The position numbers and the translations under genes were made by a program. A stretch of 64,000 bases of DNA, from NCBI RefSeq assembly GCF_001594005.1, contig NZ_LTBA01000001.1:62001-126000 (forward strand), in the 5' to 3' direction. The stretch's first letter is position 1. Every line of letters begins with the position of its first letter. The notes under the pieces were generated by a model, which was given only the letters and a program-made list of their open reading frames with translations, ran no database searches and was not told the DNA's origin. Of this stretch, positions 46,780 to 55,128 are shown piece after piece. This DNA is from Clostridium tepidiprofundi DSM 19306. Lineage in GTDB: Bacteria; Bacillota; Clostridia; Clostridiales; Clostridiaceae.

Positions 46780-49083
46780 TCTTTGAATTATAATGTTGCT
46801 ATTGCCAGCTAATTTGTAATCTTTACTGTACACTTCTATTATAACATCTTTATTTAATTCATTTGATATATTTACATATTTATTAGTAATGCTTATTTTT
46901 AATAATGCTCCTCTAAATCGTATTTTGAATGAATAAGACTTCCAATGCTCAGGTATAAATGGGTTTAAAATTAATTTATTATTTCTAACTCGCAGCCCAC
47001 CAAAACCGTGAACTATTGACATCCATGTACCAGCCATACTAGTTATGTGACATCCATCACATGTATCATTATTGTAATTATCAATATCAAGCCTAGAAGT
47101 TCTTAAATACATTTCATATGCTTTGTCATGGTTTCCAATTTTGCTTGCTAATATTGAATGAATACAAGGTGATAATGAAGATTCGTGTACTGTTCTAGGT
47201 TCATAAAAATCAAAATTGTTTTTAATAGTATTTATATCATATTCATCTTCTAAAAAGTAAAGACCTTGAAGTACATCAGCTTGTTTAATGAAACATGAAC
47301 GAAGAATTCTATCCCAAGACCAATTTTGATTTAAAGGTAGATTACTCTTGTCCAAATCTTTTACTAGTATTTGTTCTTTGTCTAAATATCCTTCTTGCTG
47401 AAGAAAAATTCCAAGTTTATCACAAACAGGGTAGTACATATTATCAATTATATCATGCCATTTTGATATTTCGTCATCTTTAAAGTTGACTTTTTTCATA
47501 ATATCCATTAATCTATCAGGATTACTCTCTTTTAAATAATTTATAGCTTTAATAGTATATTCTAATGTCCAACTAGCCATTCTATTTGTGTACCAATTGT
47601 TGTTGATATTGTTTTCGTATTCATTAGGGCCAGTAACACCTAAAATAACATATTTATTTTTTTGCTTTGAAAAATTAACTCTTTGAGCCCAGAAACGTGA
47701 TATTGCTATAAGAACTTCCAAACCATATTCTTGTATATAAGTTTTGTCACCAGTGTAATTCACATAATTATATATTGCATAAGCTATTGCAGCATTTCTG
47801 TGAATTTCTTCGAATGTAATTTCCCATTCATTATGGCATTCTTCACCATTCATTGTTACCATAGGATATAATGCTGCTCCATTACTAAAACCTAATTTTT
47901 CAGCATTTCCTATTGCTTTATTGAGTTGTTTATATCTATAAAGTAGAAGGTTCTTTGAAACATTTGGTTCTGCAGTACTTAAAAAGAATGGTATACAGTA
48001 AGCTTCAGTATCCCAATATGTACTACCTCCGTATTTTTCACCAGTGAATCCTTTTGGACCTATGTTCAGCCTTTCATCTTTACCTGTATAAGTTTGATTT
48101 AATTGAAAAATATTAAATCTTATTCCTTGTTGTGCAGCGATATCATCTTCAATAACTATGTCACTTTCTTCCCATTTATCTTTCCAAGCATTTGATTGCT
48201 CTTCCAATAAATTTACAAAACCATCGTTTTTTGCCTTTATTGAAAGTTTTCTAGTAATAGACACTAATTCATCTTTTTCATAATACCTTGAAGAAGTATT
48301 TGCTACATATTTAAATATTTCTATTTTATCATTTTTATTGCATGAAATCTTAGCTGTATTCGAAATAAATTTTTCCTTTTCCAAAAGTTCTACATTAGGA
48401 GTTATAATTTCCCCATTTTTACACAATTCATATGTCATATAAGTACATATGTTAAAATCTAATTTTTTTGTTTTTAACATTACATAGCCTTCAAAAGGTT
48501 CTGCTTTTTTAGAAATTTCATCCCAGAAAGTTTCACCATAATTTGCATCAGTATTCTTTACATTTCCATCTAAATAAGGTGAAATTGTAATCTCTCCACT
48601 AAAATTAATAGGTGTTATTGTATAATGTATTGCTCCAATTTCACCACGTGTCATACTTATGAATCTCTTTGAATTAACATGAATTTCATTGTTATTTTCT
48701 AATACTAGTGTAAAACTTCTTTCTAAGTATCCATCTTTCATATTAAGAACTCTTTTAAAATCTTTAAGCGTGCCTTTTGCAATATCTAAAATACAATCAT
48801 TAATTTTAATGTCAATTCCTATCCAGTTAGTAGAATTTAATACTTTTGCAAAATAGCTTGGATATCCATTTTTCCACCATCCAACCCTAGTCTTGTCAGG
48901 ATAGTAAACACCAGCTAAATAAGAACCTTGTAATGATGAACCGCTATACTGTTCTTCAAAGTTAGCTCTTTGTCCCATATAACCATTTCCTATACTAAAT
49001 ACACTTTCTGAAATTTCATTTTTTTGTGGATTGAATCCATGCTCTATTATATGCCATTTATCTAATTTGTAATATTGTTCCAT
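46777..49083 (-). CDS. malP: GH65 disaccharide phosphorylase (probably maltose phosphorylase)
   Basis: A 768-residue inverting phosphorylase of family 65, releasing beta-glucose-1-phosphate and glucose from an alpha-linked disaccharide. Features: N-terminal beta-sandwich (SVFSIGNGYMGQRANFEE), the (alpha/alpha)6 barrel with GSTYWDTEAYCIPFFLST, the catalytic Glu in GVTGPNEYENNINNNWYTN, and the phosphate-binding YEPRTVHESSLSPC. The WDTEAYC motif and partnership with pgmB and a maltose-type LacI operator point to maltose; trehalose, kojibiose or nigerose phosphorylase cannot be excluded. The start at 49083 follows GGAGGG. Confidence 0.9.
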   Translation of the reverse strand: MEQYYKLDKWHIIEHGFNPQKNEISESVFSIGNGYMGQRANFEEQYSGSSLQGSYLAGVYYPDKTRVGWWKNGYPSYFAKVLNSTNWIGIDIKINDCILDIAKGTLKDFKRVLNMKDGYLERSFTLVLENNNEIHVNSKRFISMTRGEIGAIHYTITPINFSGEITISPYLDGNVKNTDANYGETFWDEISKKAEPFEGYVMLKTKKLDFNICTYMTYELCKNGEIITPNVELLEKEKFISNTAKISCNKNDKIEIFKYVANTSSRYYEKDELVSITRKLSIKAKNDGFVNLLEEQSNAWKDKWEESDIVIEDDIAAQQGIRFNIFQLNQTYTGKDERLNIGPKGFTGEKYGGSTYWDTEAYCIPFFLSTAEPNVSKNLLLYRYKQLNKAIGNAEKLGFSNGAALYPMVTMNGEECHNEWEITFEEIHRNAAIAYAIYNYVNYTGDKTYIQEYGLEVLIAISRFWAQRVNFSKQKNKYVILGVTGPNEYENNINNNWYTNRMASWTLEYTIKAINYLKESNPDRLMDIMKKVNFKDDEISKWHDIIDNMYYPVCDKLGIFLQQEGYLDKEQILVKDLDKSNLPLNQNWSWDRILRSCFIKQADVLQGLYFLEDEYDINTIKNNFDFYEPRTVHESSLSPCIHSILASKIGNHDKAYEMYLRTSRLDIDNYNNDTCDGCHITSMAGTWMSIVHGFGGLRVRNNKLILNPFIPEHWKSYSFKIRFRGALLKISITNKYVNISNELNKDVIIEVYSKDYKLAGNSNIIIQR

Positions 49084-49098
49084 ACAAAAACCCTCCAT

Positions 49099-49112
49099 TC
49101 AAACGATTGCAT
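49099..49112 (-). promoter_or_regulatory. LacI-type operator before the GH65 gene
   Basis: On the minus strand ATGCAATCGTTTGA differs in few bases from the perfect palindrome GCAAACGTTTGC found before glgP. It lies just upstream of the GH65 ribosome site. Both sites are likely bound by the LacI-family regulator encoded at 52001. Confidence 0.5.
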
Positions 49113-49163
49113 AGATTTGATAAATTAATAGTTAGCTCTGAACTAACTAAATATTTTAAAGTA

Positions 49164-49817
49164 TTATTTTAATAAGCTTAATTTTTCTAAATTCATGTAG
49201 CTAAGATTGTCTACAACAAAATTTGCCTTTTTTAATATTGATGGTGAACCTATTCCAATTGAATACATGCCAGCATTTATTGCAGCTTCTATTCCAGCTT
49301 CTGCATCTTCAAATACAACACAGTGTTTTGGCGATATATTTAATTCTTCCGCACACTTTAAAAATACCTCTGGATTAGGTTTGGCTTTAGTTATTTTATT
49401 CCCATCAATAATAGCATCAAAATAATTAACAAGATTAAGTTTATTGAGAATAAGCATTGAATTCTTGCTAGCTGAGCCAAGTGCTATTTTTATGTCATGA
49501 CATTTTAATAAAGTAAGAAATTCTTTTACACCAGGTAATATATCATTTGGAGTTAATTTTGAAATATATTCAACGTACCAATTATTTTTCTTTTCTGCAA
49601 ATTTTAATTTCATTTCATTGCTTAACTCCATATTGCCAAGGCTAAGTAGAATTTCTAGCGATGCCATTCTACTTATTCCTTTTAATTTTTCATTGTCCTC
49701 TTCTGAAAATTCAATGTTCAATTCATTGGCCAATTTTTTCCATGCTAAAAAATGATATTTAGCAGTATCAACTAGTACTCCATCTAAATCAAATAAACAT
49801 GCTTTAATTTTATTCAT
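49164..49817 (-). CDS. pgmB: Beta-phosphoglucomutase
   Basis: Converts beta-glucose-1-phosphate from the GH65 phosphorylase to glucose-6-phosphate through a glucose-1,6-bisphosphate intermediate. The 217-residue HAD-family protein has the nucleophile and acid/base Asp pair in FDLDGVLVDTAKYH, the hinge Thr in the same segment, the cap domain (about 15-90) with GISRMASLEIL, motif II in LGSASKNS, and motif III/IV in KPNPEVFLKCAEELN and VVFEDAEAGIEAAINAG. It lies upstream of the GH65 gene on the same strand with 80 bases between. Confidence 0.93.
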   Translation of the reverse strand: MNKIKACLFDLDGVLVDTAKYHFLAWKKLANELNIEFSEEDNEKLKGISRMASLEILLSLGNMELSNEMKLKFAEKKNNWYVEYISKLTPNDILPGVKEFLTLLKCHDIKIALGSASKNSMLILNKLNLVNYFDAIIDGNKITKAKPNPEVFLKCAEELNISPKHCVVFEDAEAGIEAAINAGMYSIGIGSPSILKKANFVVDNLSYMNLEKLSLLK

Positions 49818-49984
49818 ATGTACCCCCTACAATCAAAATGGTTATATTAAATAGAATAGCATAAGAATTGATTATATGTTAAGGTTTTTTATTAAAATTT
49901 GTAGTAATCTACAAATTTTAATGATTATAATTTTATAATTTGCTTAAATATATTGAAAAATTATAGTGGACTTGTTTTCATGAA

Positions 49985-50089
49985 GTGAACTCGTTTTGCT
50001 AAAGTAAAACATAGAGACTTCAGGCGGAGATTCTACTCTACTTGAAGCAAAACGCTCCAATTTCTCACTTATAAAAAGCGGGAGTCTTA
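49985..50089 (+). repeat. Three-hairpin repeat, copy 3
   Basis: A ~105-bp copy in the same orientation as copy 1. The GTTTTGCTAAAGTAAAAC stem and central stem CTTCAGGCGGAG/CTCTACTTGAAG are largely kept; the last stem (CTCACTTATAAAAAGCGGGAG) has decayed. It lies in the 428-base divergent region between pgmB and glgP, inside the recombinase element, so the repeat also occurs on the mobile DNA. The rest of the region up to 50160 holds nothing recognisable. Confidence 0.7.
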
Positions 50090-50164
50090 TAGAATCGAGA
50101 AAATATTAAAAACTCATACGTATATTCTTAAATGGTAGGACTTTTACAAATTGAAAAGCAAACA

Positions 50165-50193
50165 TTGAAAAATACGCTATAACGTGATAGAAT
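50165..50193 (+). promoter_or_regulatory. Promoter of glgP
   Basis: TTGAAA (50165-50170), a 17-base spacer and TAGAAT (50188-50193) place the transcription start near 50200, immediately before the LacI-type operator. Confidence 0.65.
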
Positions 50194-50201
50194 TTTATTG
50201 A

Positions 50202-50213
50202 GCAAACGTTTGC
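50202..50213 (+). promoter_or_regulatory. LacI-family operator of glgP
   Basis: GCAAACGTTTGC is a perfect 12-bp palindrome with the central CG pair typical of LacI-family operators, placed just downstream of the predicted start point, where bound protein would block transcription. The regulator at 52001 is the likely ligand; a CcpA-like host regulator could also bind. Confidence 0.75.
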
Positions 50214-50245
50214 ACAATAAAAAATAATAATGAGGAGTTGTTGTC

Positions 50246-51865
50246 ATGAAAGAAAATAAATTGCCTTCAGTTGCATATTTTTGTATGGAATATGGCTTAG
50301 AATCAGATTTCAAAATATATGCTGGTGGACTTGGAATTTTAGCAGGTGATTATTTAAAATGTGCTAAAGATAAAAATGTTCCTATCATAGGTATAGGTAT
50401 AAAATGGAAACAGGGATATACAGAACAGAAAATAGGGGAAGATGGAAAACCATATGACGCATATTATAACAATGAATATGACTTTTTAGAAGATACAGGT
50501 ATCATTGTTAAAGTTAAAATAAGAAATAAGGATGTATATTGTAAAGTTTGGAAAACTGAAAATTTTAATAATAATACTATTTATCTTTTGGATACTGATA
50601 TACCAGAAAATAGTGGAGAAGACAGATGGATTACTGGTCAACTTTATGGATGGTTTAAAGAGGAAAGAATTGCACAAGAAATCGTACTTGGAATTGGAGG
50701 AATTAAACTTTTAAGAGAATTGAATATTCAAATCGATACTTATCATTTTAATGAAGGACATGCTGTTTTAGCGGCTTTAGAGCTAATTAAGGAAAAAATG
50801 GAGAGTGGCTTTTCTTTTGAAGAGGCTTGGAATAAAACTAGAGATGAAGTTGTATTCACTACTCACACACCTATTGTTCAAGGAAATGAGTCTCATGATT
50901 TAACTACATTAGAATATATGGGAGCATTCAATGGATTAAAAAGAGAACAAATGATTAGACTTGGAGGGGAACCATTTAATATGACAGTGGCTGCATTGAG
51001 ACTTTCAAGAAAATCTAATGCAGTGGCGCAACTTCATGCAGAGACAGCTAATAAAATGTGGAAATCAACTGCAGGTAAGAGTGATATTATAGGAATCACA
51101 AATGCGATTCACGTGCCAACATGGGTGGATGAAAGAATAATAAAAGCATACGAAGAAGGTAAAAGTTTATTGAAAGTGCACAACGAAATAAAAAATGAAT
51201 TAATCGACTTTATATATGATAGAACTTCTGTTAAGCTCGATAGCGAAAAATTGCTAATAGGTTTTTCAAGAAGGGCAGCACCTTATAAGAGAAGCGATTT
51301 GATTTTTAGAGACTTGAATGTAATAGAGAAATTGCTAAAAGAACATACAATTCAAATTGTTTTTTCAGGAAAGGCTCATCCATTGGATGATACAGGTAAA
51401 AATATAGTTTCTAATTTAGTAACTATGATGCAAAAATATCCAGGAAGCGTTGTTTTCTTAGAAAATTATGATATGAATATAGGTAGAATGCTTACAAGAG
51501 GAGCAGATATTTGGTTAAATAATCCTATAAGACCTATGGAAGCTAGTGGTACTTCAGGAATGAAAGCTGCTATGAATGGTGTATTAAATTGTTCTATACT
51601 AGATGGATGGTGGCCAGAAGCATGTATAGATGAAGTTAATGGTTGGCAGTTTGGGGACGGATTTGAAAGCGATAATATTGATGAACAAGATAGGCACGAT
51701 CTAAAGGCATTGTATGATGTATTACTAAATAAAGTAATACCAATATATTATGATAATAAAACAAAATGGGAAGAAATGATGAAAGAAAGTATAAAAACAA
51801 CCAGAGAATATTTTGATATGGAAAGAATGGTTGAAGAATATTATCAAAAGCTGTATACTAAATAG
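50246..51865 (+). CDS. glgP: Alpha-glucan (maltodextrin/glycogen) phosphorylase, short type
   Basis: Releases alpha-glucose-1-phosphate from alpha-1,4-glucans. The 539-residue protein belongs to the short GT35 type seen in thermophiles, archaea and anaerobes rather than the ~800-residue animal/E. coli type. It begins PSVAYFCMEYGLESDFKIYAGG (within residues 7-28), has HFNEGHAVLAALELI, FTTHTPIVQGNESHD, and the PLP-binding Lys in EASGTSGMKAAMNG (about residue 439). GAGGAG lies upstream. With GH65 it covers both short and long maltodextrins. Confidence 0.92.
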   Translation: MKENKLPSVAYFCMEYGLESDFKIYAGGLGILAGDYLKCAKDKNVPIIGIGIKWKQGYTEQKIGEDGKPYDAYYNNEYDFLEDTGIIVKVKIRNKDVYCKVWKTENFNNNTIYLLDTDIPENSGEDRWITGQLYGWFKEERIAQEIVLGIGGIKLLRELNIQIDTYHFNEGHAVLAALELIKEKMESGFSFEEAWNKTRDEVVFTTHTPIVQGNESHDLTTLEYMGAFNGLKREQMIRLGGEPFNMTVAALRLSRKSNAVAQLHAETANKMWKSTAGKSDIIGITNAIHVPTWVDERIIKAYEEGKSLLKVHNEIKNELIDFIYDRTSVKLDSEKLLIGFSRRAAPYKRSDLIFRDLNVIEKLLKEHTIQIVFSGKAHPLDDTGKNIVSNLVTMMQKYPGSVVFLENYDMNIGRMLTRGADIWLNNPIRPMEASGTSGMKAAMNGVLNCSILDGWWPEACIDEVNGWQFGDGFESDNIDEQDRHDLKALYDVLLNKVIPIYYDNKTKWEEMMKESIKTTREYFDMERMVEEYYQKLYTK

Positions 51866-52000
51866 CATAGGAATATTATCCAATTAACTTGTTTGGTTAA
51901 AGTGAAAAACTTCAATTTAATGCTTGTAAGAATATTAATGGTATAAAGAGAATGACAGTTTAATTATAAATAAAATATTGTTGAAAGATTGGTGGATTTT

Positions 52001-53029
52001 ATGGTTACAATAAAGGAAATAGCTAAGAAAGCAGGGGTATCTCCTTCAACTGTTTCTAGAGTAATATCAAATGATTCTAGGATTAGTGATGAAACTAAAA
52101 AAAGAGTGAGAAAGATAATGAACGATATGGATTATCATCCTAACGTAATGGCAAGAAGCTTGGTTTCGAAATATACTAATACTATAGGAATCATTATGCC
52201 CTATTCTACTGAAAAGGCATTCACCAATCCTTTTTTTCCAGAAGTTCTTAGAGGAATTTCAAAAGCAGCACATGATTATGGTTATTTTATTTTGCTTTCT
52301 GCTGGTTCAACAGAAGAGGAACAAATTGCTTCACTTAATGCATTGGTTAGGGGAAGCAGGGTTGATGGAGTAATAATAATGTATTCTAAGCCTGATGATC
52401 CTATTTTGTTAGAGTTAAAAAAGTTGAATAAACCTTTTTCCATGATTGGAAGACCGGTTGATTCAGATAATATTAATTATGTTGATAATGATAACGTTGA
52501 AGCTGCATATACAGCTGTTAAGTATCTTATAAATAGAGGACATAAAAGAATAGGTCTTATTAAAGGAGCATTACATCTTACAGTTTCTGCAGATAGATAT
52601 GAAGGGTATAAAAAAGCTTTTAATGAGTACGGATTGAGCATAGATGAAAGAATAGTAATATCTAATGTTTTCGAGCAAGAAGGTGGATACAAAAGCATGA
52701 AGAAGATTTTAGAGGCACCCGAGGTACCGACTGCTGTGCTGGTAACGGATGATTTGATGGCTTTTGGAGCAATGAAAGCTATTAGAGAATATGGATATAA
52801 AATTCCTGATGATATTTCGGTTGTTAGCTTCAATAATGTACCTTTGGCTGAGTTTGCTATGCCACCTTTAACGTCAGTTGATATTAATTCTTATGATTTA
52901 GGTTTTTCAGCTGCTGAAATTTTACTTAAGTATATCAAAGGTGAAAGAAAAATAGGAAAAAAAATAATTAAAACTAATATAATATTTAGAAAATCGGTAC
53001 GTGACAGAAATATTATAGAAACCTTATAG
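52001..53029 (+). CDS. malR: LacI-family transcriptional regulator (MalR-like)
   Basis: A 342-residue repressor. Residues 1-60 are the DNA-binding domain, with TIKEIAKKAGVSPSTVSRVISND and the hinge helix YHPNVMARSLVSK; the rest is a periplasmic-binding-protein-like sensor domain with GRPVDSDNINYVDNDN and the NRGHKRIGLIKG segment. It lies between glgP and glucokinase genes and probably binds the palindromes at 50202 and 49099. The start at 52001 follows TGGTGG. The inducer is presumably maltose or a maltodextrin. Confidence 0.92.
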   Translation: MVTIKEIAKKAGVSPSTVSRVISNDSRISDETKKRVRKIMNDMDYHPNVMARSLVSKYTNTIGIIMPYSTEKAFTNPFFPEVLRGISKAAHDYGYFILLSAGSTEEEQIASLNALVRGSRVDGVIIMYSKPDDPILLELKKLNKPFSMIGRPVDSDNINYVDNDNVEAAYTAVKYLINRGHKRIGLIKGALHLTVSADRYEGYKKAFNEYGLSIDERIVISNVFEQEGGYKSMKKILEAPEVPTAVLVTDDLMAFGAMKAIREYGYKIPDDISVVSFNNVPLAEFAMPPLTSVDINSYDLGFSAAEILLKYIKGERKIGKKIIKTNIIFRKSVRDRNIIETL

Positions 53030-53046
53030 TGTTAAGGGGGAAAATT

Positions 53047-54006
53047 ATGTTTATAGGAGTAGACTTAGGAGGAACTAATATAGCAGCAGGTTTAGTCGAT
53101 GCATATGGAAAGTTGTTGCATAATGAATCAATACCTACATATAAAGAAAGAGAAGCATATGATATAATTTGTGACATAGAGAAATTAATTACTAAAATAA
53201 TTGATAAAGCTGGAACTAATAAGAGTGAAATTGAATCAATAGGCATTGGAATACCTGGATTAGCAGATGAATGCACTGGAGATGTAATAGAATGTGTTAA
53301 TTTAAATTGGCATAATGTACCTTTAAGATCTATATTAGAAAAAAAAATAGGTGTTTCAGTTTATATTAATAATGATGCGACAGTTGCAGCCTTAGCAGAA
53401 TATGAGGCTGGTATAATGAAAGGTGTAAGGAATGGGGTATTTATAACTCTTGGAACTGGTGTAGGAGGGGGCATAATCATTGATGGCAAAGTCTATACGG
53501 GTTCTAATGGAATAGGTTCAGAAATTGGACATATGATTGTAGGAGAGAATTATTATAATTGCAATTGTGGTAGAAATGGTTGTTTAGAAACATTTTCTTC
53601 ATCAACTGCATTAATTAATTATACTAAAAAATTACTTCAAGAAAATAATGAAGAATCTATTTTAAATGTATTAAGTGATGGTAACATAAATAATATTGAT
53701 GGAAAAATGATTTTTGATGCGGCAAAACAGGGTGATAAATTAGCTAATAAAGCAGTTGATAGAATGGTAAAATATTTGAGTATTGGCATTATGAATATTG
53801 TTTCTATTATTGATCCTGAAATATTTGTTATAGGTGGAGGGCTTTCAAAAGCTGGAACATTTTTACTTGAAAAAATTCAATCGAGTGTTTTAGATAATAG
53901 ATATTTTAAGAGTTTTTCAGTTGGAAAAATTACTATAGCAAAATTAGGCAATGAAGCTGGAATTATTGGTGCCGCTATGTTAGGTAAAAATAATAACATA
54001 GATTAG
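53047..54006 (+). CDS. glcK: ROK-family glucokinase
   Basis: Phosphorylates the free glucose left by GH31 and GH65. The 319-residue protein has the ATP-binding DLGGTNIAAGLVD, the sugar site IGIGIPGLADE and NNDATVAALAEYEAG, the ROK signature LGTGVGGGIIIDGKVYTGSNGIGSEIGH (across residues 138-165) and the zinc site CNCGRNGCLET. GGGGG lies 8 bases before the ATG, 17 bases after the LacI gene, so both are likely co-transcribed. It is the last gene of the element. Confidence 0.95.
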   Translation: MFIGVDLGGTNIAAGLVDAYGKLLHNESIPTYKEREAYDIICDIEKLITKIIDKAGTNKSEIESIGIGIPGLADECTGDVIECVNLNWHNVPLRSILEKKIGVSVYINNDATVAALAEYEAGIMKGVRNGVFITLGTGVGGGIIIDGKVYTGSNGIGSEIGHMIVGENYYNCNCGRNGCLETFSSSTALINYTKKLLQENNEESILNVLSDGNINNIDGKMIFDAAKQGDKLANKAVDRMVKYLSIGIMNIVSIIDPEIFVIGGGLSKAGTFLLEKIQSSVLDNRYFKSFSVGKITIAKLGNEAGIIGAAMLGKNNNID

Positions 54007-54020
54007 TATACATAAATTAT

Positions 54021-54058
54021 AAGAGATTGTTTTTTATAAAGCAGTCTCTTGTTTTTTT
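54021..54058 (+). terminator. Terminator after the glucokinase gene
   Basis: AAGAGATTG and CAGTCTCTT form a 9-bp stem with one mismatch, followed by GTTTTTTTTTT, 15 bases after the stop. It prevents element transcripts from reading into the split gene beyond attR. Confidence 0.85.
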
Positions 54059-54110
54059 TTATTAAATTATAACATTTTCTTTTGTATAAGCAAGTTTACT
54101 ATCGCAGTTT

Positions 54111-54140
54111 AGTGTTACTACCTTGTCCTTGCCATCTAGC
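54111..54140 (+). other. attR junction of the 20.9-kb element
   Basis: Element sequence AGTGTTACTACC is followed by the core TTGT (54123-54126) and then host coding sequence CCTTGCCATCTAGC. With attL this lets attP and attB be written down: attB would read GAATATTGTCCTTGCCAT, an in-frame piece of the host gene encoding EYCPCH. Confidence 0.75.
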
Positions 54141-55128
54141 AGAGACTGGTGACTGCATAATATGTTCTCAGCTTCAAGGGGCAACAGGATGTGATTGTGC
54201 AAATTGGAAAGGAGTTTGTATCTATCAAGAATATATTTGGAATAACAAAAAAGCTAAGTCGGGTAGAAAATACTATAAATGTTCTATTATCAGAAAAACA
54301 AACTTTAGTGAAAATTCTATTATTTTAACTATAAAAGCTCCAGAAATGTTGGTTAATAATTTAATTTATCCTGGAAGTTTTGTATTTTTAAGAAATCCAA
54401 ATACGGATCAATTTTATGATTTCCCTATTTCAATAATGGATGCTGATATACAAAATAGTAGTTTGACATTTGCAATTGAACTTAAAGGTATAAAAACAAA
54501 AAAGGTAAATGAATTGAAAATACAGGATGAACTACTAGTTAAAGGACCATTTTGGAACGGTGTATTAGGATTGAGGAATATAAACAATGTTAAAAATAGT
54601 GTGTGTTTAACAATTGCAAGGGGAATAGGGCAAGCACCTTTAGTTCCTGTACTCAAAAAATTATACAAAAATAACAATAAAATAATTTCAATACTTGATA
54701 AGGGAAACTATAATGACAATTTTATATATGAGTATTTACTAAACTATGATTGTGAAATAATACATTGCAATACATTTGAAAATGGAAAATTGACAACTGA
54801 ATTCAAAGAGCTATTAATTGATATATTGTTAAAAAATAATATTAAATTGGTTCATTGTAGTGCAGCTGATATATTAAATTATAATGTCATGAAAATAGTT
54901 GAGAATGTAAGTGAAAGCTTATATGCAGTTGATTTGAATAATATAAATGAAATTATGTCTAAAAGTAATCCAAGTATTAAATTTACTTGTTGTAATAATG
55001 CTAAAATGAGTTGTGGTGAAGGAATTTGTGGTTGTTGTACGCGAAAAAATAAAGACCACAAATTGAGAAGAATGTGTAAAATGCAAACTGATCCTAAATA
55101 TGTTTTAGAGGGGAGGAGATTGTTTTGA
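54127..55128 (+). pseudogene. 3' part of the split FAD/NAD-binding Fe-S oxidoreductase gene
   Basis: 333 codons continue the frame whose first 16 codons are at 33219. The open frame extends upstream to a TTG at 54082, but there is no ribosome site, and residues before PCHLAETGDC derive from the element. The protein has a Cys-rich N-terminus (CPCHLAETGDCIICSQL, GCDCANWKGVC), a ferredoxin-reductase-like FAD domain (FPISIMDADI), an NAD domain (RGIGQAPLVPVLKKLY) and a C-terminal [2Fe-2S]-type motif (CGEGICGCCTRKN...RRMC) like that of PyrK. It is probably silent while the element is in place and restored on excision. The natural partner gene follows directly. Confidence 0.85.

Larger units (their letters stand above)
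33267..54126. mobile_element. Serine-recombinase element (~20.86 kb) inserted in an oxidoreductase gene
   Basis: The borders are defined by the two halves of one reading frame (33219-33266 and 54127-55128), both in the same orientation and joined in frame at a shared TTGT. Just inside the left border is a large serine recombinase. The element's own ends, joined, give AGTGTTACTACCT-TG-TGCTTGATACACT, whose arms match in 8 of 13 inverted positions, as expected of attP. Cargo: a small possible RDF, adhE, cupin, GNAT, HD-GYP, MsmX ATPase, PucR regulator, GH31, pgi, GH65, pgmB, glgP, LacI regulator and glucokinase. There are no phage structural, conjugation or replication genes, so it resembles a skin-type intervening element or an integrative metabolic island. 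Confidence 0.82.

Noticed and set aside
267-50089. CRISPR array
   Set aside because: The three repeat copies are tens of kb apart, ~103 bp long and in mixed orientation, with no spacers or cas genes.
33267-54126. Prophage or conjugative element
   Set aside because: No capsid, terminase, portal, relaxase, T4SS or replication genes are present between the att sites.
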